Origin: Gnetum montanum
Taxonomy: Eukaryota; Streptophyta; Gnetopsida; Gnetales; Gnetaceae
Assembly (NCBI GenBank): GCA_015680685.1
Contig: MNCI01023945.1
Span: forward strand, 330,977 to 394,976
DNA length: 64,000 nt
Reading direction: 5' to 3'
Below are positions 45,150 to 56,500 of this stretch, piece after piece. The translations under genes and the position numbers were made by a program. Below the pieces are notes generated by a model. The model had not been told where the DNA came from. It worked only from the letters and a program-made list of their open reading frames with translations, and made no database searches. How positions within the stretch are numbered: the first letter of the stretch is position 1; each line of letters starts with the position of its first letter.

Positions 45150-46679
45150 ATATGCAACTCACATTGTGGTACATGTATAAGTTTGATATATCATTAACAT
45201 GTGTCACACTGCTTAACCTTCTTTAGGTAATCATTTTTCATATGGAGCCACTAGTAGCCTAAGTGTGTAATCTTAGCAGCCATAGCTCTAGGTCCTATAT
45301 GTCATCCACAAACACCCTCATGAATCTCCTCTAGGTTTGTTCTAGCTTCGGTTTTACCTAAGCACTTTAGAATTATCTCATCATAGGATTTTTGACATAA
45401 TGTATTATCACCTACAATGACATACTGCTTCGATCACTTATGTATAGTGTCCTTCTGAGTAGTGGGCATGCCTTGTAAGGATTGGTCATGCATAAGGTAA
45501 AATTCAATATCACCATACCACTCCTTGGCAAGAGCCATATGAATGATGGCCATAAATATGTCCTCAATCTTCTGTGTGATGGGAATAGCACAATTCACCA
45601 TTAAGGTGGGCAACTTACTAAACACATCTAGCATCATACTAAGGGCTAACATTGTAATGCATCAACTATGGTGTTCTTGTTTTGGGGTATGTGTTGGATA
45701 TTAACATCTGTGAATTATTATAAAAATTGCTTTCCTATGTCACAATAAGGTTGTAAATGTTTGGCTTTACATGTGTAGACCTTAGTTTCTTAGTTAATGA
45801 CAAGTTGATAGTCACCTTTGATCATTAATCATCTAATTCCTATGTCACAAGCTACCATCATCCCTCTAATCAAGCCCTCACACTCCACTATGTTATTGGT
45901 ACATGGAAACCTATAACAATAGGTGAAGGGTTGGATCTCACCAAATGGAAATGTTATGATGGTAGTGAAACTAGCCCCATGGGTAGTTGAAGCTCTATCA
46001 AAGTGCATGATCACCTCATAATCCTTAGGCACATGGCTAATGGTGTTAATGTGTTCATCAGGGAACTCAGGCTCTATGGTTGCTTAATGATCAACAGGTA
46101 AGATTGTGAGTTATATAGCTATAGCTTGACCTTTCATTGAGGATTGAGAAACATAATGAAGGTCAAACTCCATAGTTATGGCTTTCCATTGAGCTATACA
46201 ACTACTTTCATAGATGTTAATCATTATGGCTTTGAGCATGTTATCTTTGCAAATGATGTTGATTTGGCTTCTGAAGAGGTAATGTCTTCACTTCTTCAAT
46301 GAGAAGACTAGTGCTAGACAATACTTCTCTACTTCAATGTATCAAGTCTCTTGGGCAACTAATGCATGGCTAAGGTAGTATATAGGCATCTCTACTTCAT
46401 CATCATGTTTCTAATAGTGTAGAGAGGCAATGGACATGTTGGAGATGGAAAGGTAGATGTAGAATAGTTTACCCTCTTGTGAAGGAGAGAGTATCGATAG
46501 TTGTGCTAGCTCTTGCTTAAGGTTTTTAAAGACCTCTTCGCATTAAGCAGTCCACTCATAGTAAATCTCTTTTTATGTAAGTGTTACATGGGCTATAATT
46601 TATCCATAACCCTAGTGATAAACCTACAAATAAATTATAACCTTCCTTGTAATCCCTAAAACTCCTTAAGGTTGGTAGG
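45145..46679 (-). pseudogene. Tat fragment E: RT thumb, RNase H, second RNase H and integrase N-terminus
   Basis: Antisense, decayed relative of A and F. Reading leftward from 46679: TNLKEF-GLQGR (RT thumb), RNase H with AMH-LPKR and an ALVF-like core, second RNase H at 46032-45829 (MHFDRASTTHGASFTTII, PCTNNIVECEGLIRGMM), then the integrase zinc finger region (45330-45180, ending KVKQCDTC and IKLIHVPQCELH). Right end is cut by the element F LTR inside the RT thumb; left end continues across element B at 35862. In the second RNase H the Gly of DGAS is Arg. Many stops. Confidence 0.75.
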
Positions 46680-48082
46680 TGTAATGACAGAAAAACGTCG
46701 GTCGCTGGAAATACCGAACGAAAGTCTGTGTACACAGTTCTAACCTCGGATCCATGTGAGGGCAGTGCTGGAGAAAGAAACAAACCTGAGGTGCCCTGAA
46801 CGGTCTTGTCGATTAGACAGGGACTTACTTAATCAGTAAAATTTTTGCAATAATTTGATGGCAAAATGAAGATTCTTTATAAGGCGATGCAATATTGTTA
46901 ATCCCGAAAACAATTGAAAATGATGTAAATGATTTAGATGTGATTGCCAAATCTGTATAAATAGGATGCAAGGAATCAAATTTGTAGGGAATATGATCAT
47001 AAGATCTGGGATTTAATTTATGATCACAATATGTTTGATACAATGATTACAGGCGAGCTTCGTTTTGGACGAAGCACATGCCAGCAGCAAGAAAGTTATC
47101 TAAAGATGAAACAAGCGAGGGTCAATCTACCTTGTTCTAACCAATCTGGGCACAAGGAAGTTAGACCCTGGGGAGAATATCTGGTAGCCAATTGTTTCTG
47201 ATCAAGAGTTCTTGCCAATCACCTCTGATGTTCTCACGATCACTGACCCTCTTTTTGCTCTCTTGCCAACCTTGAAAGAGAAAATTTTTTGTCAACCACT
47301 TGATCTTCGTCAACTGGAGCATTTATAAGGTTAGGGTCAAGAGGAAAACGAGGTTTAGGTGACGCGTGTCCTAAACTTATAAGATGTCGTTGACCTGATG
47401 TGTCATCGTTGAAACTTGCGACGCTATGCTGCATAGTGCATCATAAACCACTCTTGTTTGGACTCTGGCAACAAACTATCCTTTCATTACGCTGTAATAC
47501 GCTAGAGAGCGTATTGTGGCGTATGAATTACTGATGTTTGAATTGTGCTGTCATTACTTGCATTACATTGCATTACACTATATTATGCATCATAGCGTGA
47601 TTTAGTGTAAAATAATGAAACTGCAAAAGTTGAAGTATAGTCGTCATGCTTCCTCTGTTTCAATCCCTTTCGGTGTTTTATTACGCTGCACTACGTAACG
47701 CAGTGTAATGGGCTCCTTAACCAGGAAAGAAACCCTACTGAAATGCGTAGCATGATGTAGATCATTACTTAAGCCTTGAGATTTTTTCTGGGTTGTCAAA
47801 GTCTTGAATGTTTGACATCCTTGATGCTACGGTGGACTGTCTTTGATATTACGCTGCGCAACGCGGCATTACACTATGTTGTGTAATGCAGCGTAATATG
47901 CTAAATGTTGAGATTTTGAAACATAGAAAATTTGCAAAGTGGAAGGCTTGCCGCCATGCACCCATCATTTCGTTCTATCTTCTAGAGTTCATCTGTACTG
48001 TGTCACGCCTTGTCGCGACTCCGTGCCTAAGTCGCTAGATTTTGCCGAACCATCGAGGCCTCAAAATTTTTATAGTGTTTCA
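46680..48082 (-). repeat. Element F 3' LTR
   Basis: 1403 bp; minus-strand ends TGAAACAC and TCATTACA. U3 carries TTACGCTGCATTACAC-like palindromic words (about 47430-47900), TATA (TTATAAAT, minus strand, 47321-47329) and the R/U5 with GATCGACAAGAC-type block. The first 1.18 kb align with 62829-64000. Confidence 0.92.
47430..47900. repeat. Palindrome-rich TACGC/GCGTA cluster in U3 of element F
   Basis: Interleaved ACGCTGTAATACGC, GAGCGTATTGTGGCGTATG, TTACGCTGCAC and GCAGTGTAATG words, direct and inverted. The same style of cluster, with different words, is in A (GCTACGC) and B/C (GATATC), always upstream of TATA. Confidence 0.65.
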
Positions 48083-49289
48083 ATGGCCCCTCTTTGTTGA
48101 TGTTTAGAGGGCTTGCCTGAAAGACATCAACAAAGAATACGAAACACCAGAGAGGTAAAGGCATCAGCTGCGTCCGTCAGAGATTGCTCAAATGTCGCTC
48201 TGTTAAAACCTGGAAGTACAAAGGTAGGGTAGGGAGGAAAGCATAGGGGGGATTTTACAAATGTGAGGGAAGACAGGTTCGAGGAAGACTCAAGCATGTA
48301 AACATGAAACTTTTGTAAACAAGTCATAGCGTCCTTCCGCAAATGTATTTGCAAGAGGTTACACCATCATACTGTATATAAAGGGCTTCCACGGATGAGT
48401 TGTGTTACACCCGTGTGGCCTGGATGAGTTGTTTTACATCCATTTTGCCAAGCTTTGTCCCTTTTTTTTAACTACTTTCCACTAGGCGAGTTGCGTTATG
48501 CCAGTTCGTGGACACAAAGATGCAAAAGAGTTTCCTAAAGTTCACACTCTATACAAGCAAAGTGAGGGGTAAAGGCGGTCATGAGGACAAAGGGAGGAGA
48601 AAACGAAGTAATACGTCTGATGGAGGGAAAGGTAGGGTTTGCACTCCTAAGTGGCCAGGCTAGTCTAAGCAACCACTTCAGGATGCTGTGACACCTCACC
48701 TTCTGATGAATGCATTCTCAATTAACGCTATCATAGCAAGTAGCCTACAAAACATAACAGAGCATAGAAGTAATCGTCCTAATCGCTAAGGAGGGAGGCT
48801 GTTGAAACAAGCGCCATCCAAAGCGAAAAGGAGAGCGTAGGCCATGAAACAGGGACCGTAACAGGGAGCAAGCATCCTAATGTTGGTGCCACGGTTCATG
48901 CAGCTACCATCAACAGCCAGATTCATCTTGCTCAAATGATTGGGCAAAGAATAAGTCAGATGAATCTGCTAGGTCGGAGCTTGGTGATGATGATGGATGG
49001 AAGCCGCTGAGACTACGGATGACCACAGTTTCTTCAGGGCCCCAAGTGGCGAAGTTGATCCCAGGAGTTACAGCTATAGAGCGGTCATCGTAGCAACATC
49101 TCCGAGGGGTCAGTAGTATGCCTTTCAACATGTCCGAGGAATCAGCAGGATGTCAGCGAGGTAACGATGTTGCGTTTGTTTCAATGCTTGACCCATTCCA
49201 TCTGGTAGGGATGCTGTGCAAGAATGACCACACTCGCTTACTTCATGGAATGCTTGGCAGATTCTAGTTTTGAGTCCTGGTTGACTGTT
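48083..49289 (-). other. Element F 3' untranslated region and polypurine tract
   Basis: Minus-strand ACAAAGAGGGGCCA at 48086-48100 precedes the LTR and matches element A. The remainder has no recognised protein. GATGAGTTGTGTTACACCC and a second GATGAGTTGTTTTACATCC are 34 bp apart near 48390-48440; A has a related GTAACACAACTCATCC at 15307. Confidence 0.6.
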
Positions 49290-49650
49290 GTTGCTGGTTT
49301 TAAGCCTCAGCAGGCCGTGGTCCTGGTTTAACGTCTGGGCAAACTGGAACCTACTAGTTTTACATCGTAGCAGACGATGGAAGAGCTAGTTTATGGTCCT
49401 AGCAGACCATGCTATGGGTGTCAGTTTTATGTCATGACTCAGGGACAAGTCTATGCTGGTTTAGCGTCTCAGTAGATGTATGCTAACCTGGCCAGTTTCA
49501 CGTCATGGCGGATGGTCAGAAACTTTGCCAGTTTAGCATCTTAGCGGATGCGTGTAAGAAGTGCCAGTTTTACATCGTAGCGGACGTGTACAACTTTGCC
49601 AGTTTTACATCGTAGCGGATGTTTGTTACCTTGTGTTTGAGCTAAGTTGA
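49290..49650 (-). repeat. Hairpin array after integrase, element F
   Basis: Plus-strand units GCCAGTTTTACATCGTAGCGGA (about 49560 and 49599), GCCAGTTTAGCATCTTAGCGGATG (49528), GGTTTAGCGTCTCAGTAGATG (49460) and upstream versions. On the minus strand they match CCGCTACGATGTAAAACTGGC in element A's array at 14455. Located directly downstream of integrase, as in A. Confidence 0.7.
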
Positions 49651-50970
49651 TGTCCAGATGTAATACTGCTTCAAATACAGATGATTTACTGGATTTGATA
49701 ACTCGTTGCCATCGATATCCACTAACTTGAATGCTCCGTTGCCGCATGCGCCGATGACCAGGAAAGGGCCTTCCCAGTTTGCAGAGAACATACCTACTGG
49801 TTCACGAATGGCCTTGAGACCAAAGTCTCATTTCTTGATCAATCGTTGATGCAAGTTGTGCCGATGATTCTGTCTCTTTTTATCCTGATATCTTTCGATG
49901 GTGTCAAGCGTCTAGATGCGTTTCTCCTCCACTGAGTCTAAATTCACGATTCTAGACTCATTATGTTGAGTCTCATTTATAACCGTGGATAGGACCATCT
50001 ACAATGAAGGAACCTATAATTCTAAGGGCAACACTACTTCAGATCCATAGACTAGACTGTAGGGTGTCCTGTCTGTAGCTGTTCTGCACGTCGTACGATA
50101 CGCCCATAGCACGTAGAGGATTTTTTCGTACCATCATTTCTTGTTATTGCTGAGCATCTTCTTAAGTATATAGATAATTACCTTGTTTGTCACTTCTGCT
50201 TAACCATTCGCCTGTGGGTAATAAGGTGAAGAAAAAGATTGCTTGATACCAAGATTATCGCAAAAAGATTTGGTTTCCGTGCTACTAAATTGTGGTCCGT
50301 TGTCAGTCACAATAGTCATAGGGAGCCCAAATCTGGTTACAATATTGTCTAAGATGAAATGGCAAACCTATTGAGATGTAATCTTTCATAGGGGATAGCC
50401 TCAACCCACTTTGTAAAATACTCGGTGGCGGTGATAATGAAGCTCCTACGGAAGATTTAGGCACGATAGGACCTATGATATCTAGTCCCCATCGTTGGAA
50501 TGGCCAAGTAATCTGAGTAGTGTGTAACTCAGTTGGTGATACGTGTATTAGGTTTGCATAACGCTGACACGTATCACACGTTTTAACTTTGGTAAGACAG
50601 TCTTTTTCCATGTACGGCCAATAGTACCCTAGGCATCTAATTTTAGCGGCCATGGCTCGTGGGGCTACGTGTCCTCCACACAGCCCCTCGTGGACTTCGC
50701 TAACTATCTGTTGTGCTTGATCATTATTAACGCAGGTGAGAAATACTCCATCGAAAGAGCATTTACAAAGAGTACTATCTCCAATGATGATGTATTGCCT
50801 AGCACACTTGCGCACTGCATCCTTTCGTGCATGCATTAGCTCGTGTGGTGGTTTACCATGCAAAAGGTAAGTTTTAATGTTGTCATACCATTTTGGCGTT
50901 CCTCCGACGTTTAATGAAGAAATCTACACCGCTTGAATGACAGGCTCTGTACATTCTATTATTAAAGCGG
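49651..50970 (-). pseudogene. IN: Element F integrase
   Basis: Zinc finger and start of core are open over 186 codons (50863-50303): HEGLCGGHVAPRAMAAKI, CDTCQRYANLIHVSP, WGLDIIGPIVP (first Asp). A frameshift near 50440 breaks the core; second Asp region TDNGPQF is visible near 50290 and the PQANG-type Glu segment near 50210. C-terminal NGAFKLVDIDGNELSNP is near 49730. Ends before the array. Confidence 0.85.
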
Positions 50971-51089
50971 GCCAAGTGACAAACAAGTGTGGTGGCACGT
51001 TTAGTGCCAGTGTTGCTAGTGCATCGGCTATAGTGTTTTCGTTACATGGCACGTGTTAGGCGTCGATCGTCACAAATTATTTCAGAAGA

Positions 51090-51400
51090 TCTTTAGCCAT
51101 ATCGCAGTAGGGCTATAGGTGCATAGCTTTTCAGGCATAGACTCCTGTGATTTGATTAATGAAGAGCATCGAATCACCTCGGATCGCCATGTGTTGAACG
51201 TTGAGCTCTCTAGCTATCAACAATCCCCTGAGGAGCCCCTCATACTTGGCCACGTTGTTCGTACAAGGGAAGGCCATGCGGTAAGCCAATGGGTGCACAT
51301 CCTCAGGGGTAAGCGTAATGACGGCGACAGCACTACCGCCTCTAGTAGTTGAAGCTCCGTCGAAATATAATGTCGCTTTGAGACCTGTTGACACAGGGCT
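51090..51400 (-). pseudogene. Element F second RNase H (aRH)
   Basis: Uninterrupted from 51394 to 51131: LYFDGASTTRGGSAVAVI, PCTNNVAKYEGLLRGLL (Glu position reads Lys here), IRGDSMLFINQITGVYA. Loss of the central Glu suggests inactivity. It sits between RNase H and integrase as in A. Confidence 0.83.
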
Positions 51401-51459
51401 TATACTATATACATGTTCATCTGGGAATTCTGGTTCTATCGTAGCTTGATCTTTAGTGG

Positions 51460-51890
51460 GCGATGTCGCTAGCTAGTCAGCTATAGCCTAACCTTTGGTG
51501 GACGATTGGCCGACATAATCTAAATCAAATTCGGCTGTGATAGCCTTCCAATGAGCTATCCTACTACTCTCATATAAGTTGTTTGAGATAGCCCGTAGAA
51601 CGTTGCTTTTACAAATTATGTTGATCTGACTGCGGAAAAGATAGTGCCTACATTTTTTAAGTGCGAAAACTAATGCCAAACGGTTATGCTACACTTCATT
51701 GTACCTTGTTTCATACGCAAATAGGGCATGACTGAGGTAGTAGATAGAGGCTTTTGACCCATCGTTCCTTTTTTGGCAAAGTAACGCAGCTATAGACACA
51801 TCTAAGTTAGCTAGATAGATGTAAAAAGGTTGATCCCTTTGTGGTGGGAAAATCATTGGTAAATGTTGTAGCTCCTTTTTTAAGTCATCA
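51460..51890 (-). pseudogene. RH: Element F RNase H (first)
   Basis: PFYIYLANLDVSIAAL, YYLSHALFAYETRYNEV, then LALVFALKKCRHYLFRSQINI and WKAITAEFDLDYVGQ; the last part is open 51679-51488. Matches A domain for domain. Confidence 0.82.
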
Positions 51891-53215
51891 AATGCACGCT
51901 GGCAGTCATCGGTCTATTGGAAATTAACACCCTTCTTAAGAAGGTGTTGCATGGGATGTACTTTATCTATTAACTTTGAAATGAATCGCCTGATGAACTG
52001 TAGTCTACCTTGCAACCCACATAGTTCTTTGAGGTTTGTAGATGGTGTTAAATCGACGATGTCTTTGACCTTGTCGAGGTGACTTGGATGCCAGTCTTCG
52101 ATACCACAAACTCCAACATGCGTCCGATTTTAACTCCGAATACGCATTTCTTTGGGTTGAGCCGTAAGTCATGCTTAAGACATCATTTAAGGACTAACTC
52201 CAGGTCTTCTGAATGATCTTCGGACTTTATAGACTTGACAGCTATGTCATCTATGTAGTCGTTCAATTTCCCTAAAAGGTAGTCACTAAAGATGTATGTC
52301 ATGGCTCGTTGATACGTTGCCCCAGCATTTTTTAGCCCGAACGGCATCATAGTGTAACAAAAGATCCCCAAGGCGTCATGAACGTTGTGGTCAATTGATG
52401 CTCTGGATTAATACGAATTTGATTATAGCCTGAGAAACCATCCATAAAGGATAGAAGTGCATGACCAATTGTTGTGTCGATCAGTTGGTCGATACTTGGT
52501 AGTGGGAAATTGTCCTTAATCGTAGCTTTGTTCAAATCCCGAAAGTCTATGCAGATGCGTATGCCTCCTGTTTTCTTAGTAACAACTACAATGTTGGACA
52601 CCCAATCTGAGTAGTCAACCGCACGAATGAAACCAGTCTAATATAGCTTGGTGATTTAATTACGCACTGCTAACGCAATTTCCGGCTTAATCTTTCATGC
52701 CTTCTATCTAATTGCTTTGATGCATGGGTCTAAAATTATGTTATGCTGTATTAATCTCAGGTCTAACCTCGGCATGTCTTCGTATGACCACGCAAATATA
52801 GCAGCATTGTTTTGGAGAACCTACGTTATGTCACTCTGTGTCTGTCGGTCTAGGAGGGAACTAACCCTAAGATTTTTATTTTTTCCTTTGTGCGTAACCA
52901 CAAAGACCTCGTCGAGAGGGTCCTTGATCACATCGCCAGCCTTCAGGTCTAGCGTTCGAGCTAGATGTTCTGGTCAATCTGGGGATATTTTCGATGTTGC
53001 TATAGTTGCATCACAAAGGGAAGGGTCTGTTTCTATTAGCGTGCAATTAAGCCATCTAATGATCTCCCCGTATGGGCCTGTTAAGGCTAATGGTGCGAAT
53101 AGATCTGCATCCATTTGCGAATCACCCTGCAAAAATGCCAAAAAAGGGAAGTTGTTACATCATTTTTCGGCCAATCTGTTGAGCGATAAGAGTTTGTTTT
53201 TGTTTTCGTTGCGTT
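51891..53215 (-). pseudogene. RT: Element F reverse transcriptase
   Basis: Begins near 53130 with a GEIIRWLNC-type N-terminus, then NLRVSSLLDRQTQSD (about 52870), RICIDFRDLNKATIKDNF (52560), FMDGFSGYNQIRINPEHQ (52445), MMPFGLKNAGATYQRAM (52350) and catalytic Y-I-D-D at 52246-52257. Thumb with LKELCGLQGRLQFIRRFI near 52010. A few stops and a shift near 52370. The upstream end abuts the promoter side of the plus-strand gene. Confidence 0.87.
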
Positions 53216-53579
53216 AGGGTTGCATATTAAGGAGGCTTCTAGTTTAAGGTCTTAGTGGACCGTTACAAATATGCCTGGTCTATAAATCAACAACGAGCTC
53301 GGCTTCCTAGATGCTGGTGTATGAAATAAAATGGAAAGTGCAACGTGGCGTGTCTAGCGTGTCATGAAATTTGAATTTCTGTACAAAACGGCATTTCAGG
53401 AAAGTTTTGCATCGATTGGGCAGAAAGAGAAGTTAGTTTCAAGCATCTTGTTTATAAACTGATGGTTCATACTTGAAATAGATTATAGATATCGCAAATT
53501 TGGATTTTGGCTAGAGCAGACAAGGGGCAGAAGCGAGGCGTAAATAGGAGATTTTACAAAAACTCATTCGATTGCAACC
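53216..53579 (+). promoter_or_regulatory. Presumed promoter and 5' leader of the cassette gene in element F
   Basis: Between RT and the ATG at 53580. A TCTATAAATCAA TATA-like word lies at 53279-53290 and a leader of about 280 bp follows. It also contains one array unit (CTAGTTTAAGGTCTTAGTGGACC, 53239-53261), the mirror of the array beyond the gene's other end. Promoter function is inferred from position. Confidence 0.4.
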
Positions 53580-56500
53580 ATGGCACCAAAGGTCAAGGGA
53601 AAGAACGCTAAACTAGCCAGGATTGACGAAGTGCGGGAGAGTTTGCAGCAGGCTTCACAGGCCAGACTCGAGGCTTGGGAAGTTACCCCACTGAACCGGT
53701 AAGTCGTCGTCCAGCCTTTTGCACCATTGTTATATTTGTTGTGGCATCGTGATTGTATGTTATTTTCCTGAACGCGCATGTTGCGTTGAGCGTTAATATT
53801 TGTTTACATGGGCTGAGCCATTGTGATTTGCGATATTACCTTTGTCTTCGCTGTTGGAGATGAACCTCATATCGTTACGAGGGTTTAAGTAACATTGAGT
53901 AAGACTGAGCGAACGTTGTGTATAATCGAAAAAACCTAGGTGTTACAGCTGGTGGATAGTATAATCAGGGTTTTGTTCTCTTTTCCTTTATTCCTGTAAT
54001 GGTTACATGTTATGCTAGAACAATACACAGTTTCGTTTTCATCACCGTTGTCAAAGACAAACCTTAAGCTGTTGCAAGAGTTTGGGCGATTCTGGCCATG
54101 TGTTTCCAGTGGAACCTGTAGTTTTCAAGGAATCAAGAAAATCCTAATTTAGCATGAAAAAGGTTCATGTCTAAATGTTTTTCCTAATGGTAGTATCTTT
54201 ATTTTCTTACTGTACAGTATTATGCTAAAGCCCATCCTAATCGTTTTGGACATCGTCGGCATTCTCTGCTGCATGCATGTCCCCGCGGCCAATGTTCCTC
54301 CTCCTCATGCTCGTCTAAAGGGGGAGGCGATGTGGTTTCGAAGGGACGCGTGAGGGTTCCTACAGTTTTTGCTTCGTAACTACAGTGTGATCGTCTGGTT
54401 GCATCTACCAAGCGATGTAGCTGCCGCTATTTTGGAGAAGCTATTGGTTGGTTCAACGTAGGCCGTCTTGAGGTTCCTAACGGATAATAGGATTAAGACT
54501 GTGTGGGTGCAAGACCATGAACAAAGTGCCAAAGGTTTTAGGCATTTGAGTTAGATCTGGGAGGTGCCCAGATTCAATTTCTATCACTCCTACAATACTC
54601 TGTTCGTGACCGGTCACCTCACAACCTATTTCTAGAACCCACCTGGTACTGTGTATTACGCCGGTGGGTAAGAATCTAAATTTGTGTCATTTTGATGTGT
54701 GTCAACGCGCTAACTACTGTTTAAATTTATGTTGAGCGTAAATAATTTGCCCATTTTCTGTTATGTAGATTCTTTATCAATGACAGCGGTCTCTTGGGCG
54801 ATAATGATACCTTGTCATTGACCGAAAGGGGTATAGGTGAATTTACTGCTATTAGCAACGTACGGGCCACTGTCATGGAACAACTAGTATTTGAAATCCC
54901 AGAATACTCGACCCGCTATGCTGACTTCTTTTCTAGATGTAAAAATCTTGGATGGCTAGATAAGGAATGGACCTTGGATCCTCCCCTCACTGTCGTTGAC
55001 GTGCGAAGGAAAATCCCTCCATTTCCTTTGCCATTCGGACCTAGTAAACTTCGTTACGATGATGAATTGTGTCAATGTTATCAGCTAGTGATGATGTGTG
55101 AAGTTGTCTTATTTTATTTTTTTGCTATCTCGGCTTAGCTATTGTTTTATGTGTGCAGTCATGGAATCACGGGAGATTACGATCATGGCTTCCAATCACA
55201 ACGCGAGGAATATCTTTTTCCACTACGGTGACATAAAGGAGGTACAACGCTGGCTCAGCCATAGAGCAGCCCCTGTTATTTTGACCAATAACCTTCAGGA
55301 GGCTGGACTAATGGACCTGTTCTTGGCCATAACCCTTGATGTTACTGCGGGTGAAATGTTGATCTTAGTCAAATCCTTCAGTGAAGAAGCTGAGTGTCTC
55401 TCTGCATACACGTGCGTCATGTGCACATAAATTTTGACATTAACACTCAGCTATTTGAGGATCTCTTCAGGGTCCCCTCTGATGGCTTTCCTATAGAGAA
55501 AAAGTCAAAGACGAGCGCCAAGTACCAGGAAGAGATAAAGGAGTGGCTAGGGGTTAGGGAGGAGGCCAAAGGAATTCCTGTCGAAGGGATTGAGTTGGAG
55601 GTGGCCAACACCATTTACCCCCTTTTCCAAGCCCAGACCTTCCCCAAGACAGTCTCCCAAGGAAGGTTCCTCACCATAGAGCAAGCTTGCATTATACGGG
55701 AGGTCATGGAGAAGGGGACATAATTCAATTGGGCCAGCTATTTTACCGAAGGCCTGCGCGTTGAAATGGTCAAGCTTTGCAAGAAGCTTGAATCCCATTT
55801 TAATGTGCATTTTTCCTTTTTTATAGCTTGCTTCCGGCGCTTTGCCGAGTTTCTGGTAGTCCAAAGAAATGGAGACTGGGTGCAGTAGGACCGCAGCCAG
55901 ATCTCTAAACCATGGATTTTCCATATTTTTGGCACTGTCCGGTCGCAGGACCCTCCTAAAGGAATCGGGGAGTCGTTGTCAGTAACGACTAAAAACATGG
56001 CGGCACCTCGAATGCAGGGTCAAGACAATGTAGGTGGGGCACTCCCTTCCTATACTAGTGATGCATCGCGGGGAAAGCGCCTGGCAAATGAGATAGTGGA
56101 CTTGTCGGTGCCCCGGAAGAAGCCTCGTTTGACCGAGGAGTCCGGCGAGCCAGCAAGTGGTGCGAGGTAGAAGATTCAAGTCAAGTTTCGGAGGACTAAT
56201 CCTCCAGTAGGTAAGAAAAAGAATGTGATAATGGTTACAGTTATGCTGGATATAGAGCAAAATTCTATGTTAATTGAGAATATTGTGTGACAGCGAAGGA
56301 GAAGGTCGTGGAAAGGTTAACCCCTAAAACAGAGTCTATGGTTTTACGGTGCGAGGAGGAGGCCCTGGCCTTGGAAGAAGAGGCTACAGTCAACATGACT
56401 AGCAGCGCACAGGTTCCTGCACGCGAGAAGGGAGCAGCAGTGGAAGATGCCAAAGTCCTTTCGGCCCAGACAAGAAGAGGTAAATGATCGGTGACTCTGT

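Noticed and set aside
49541-49747. Separate 68-codon gene on the minus strand
   Set aside because: It is the integrase C-terminus of element F in a shifted frame plus array sequence.
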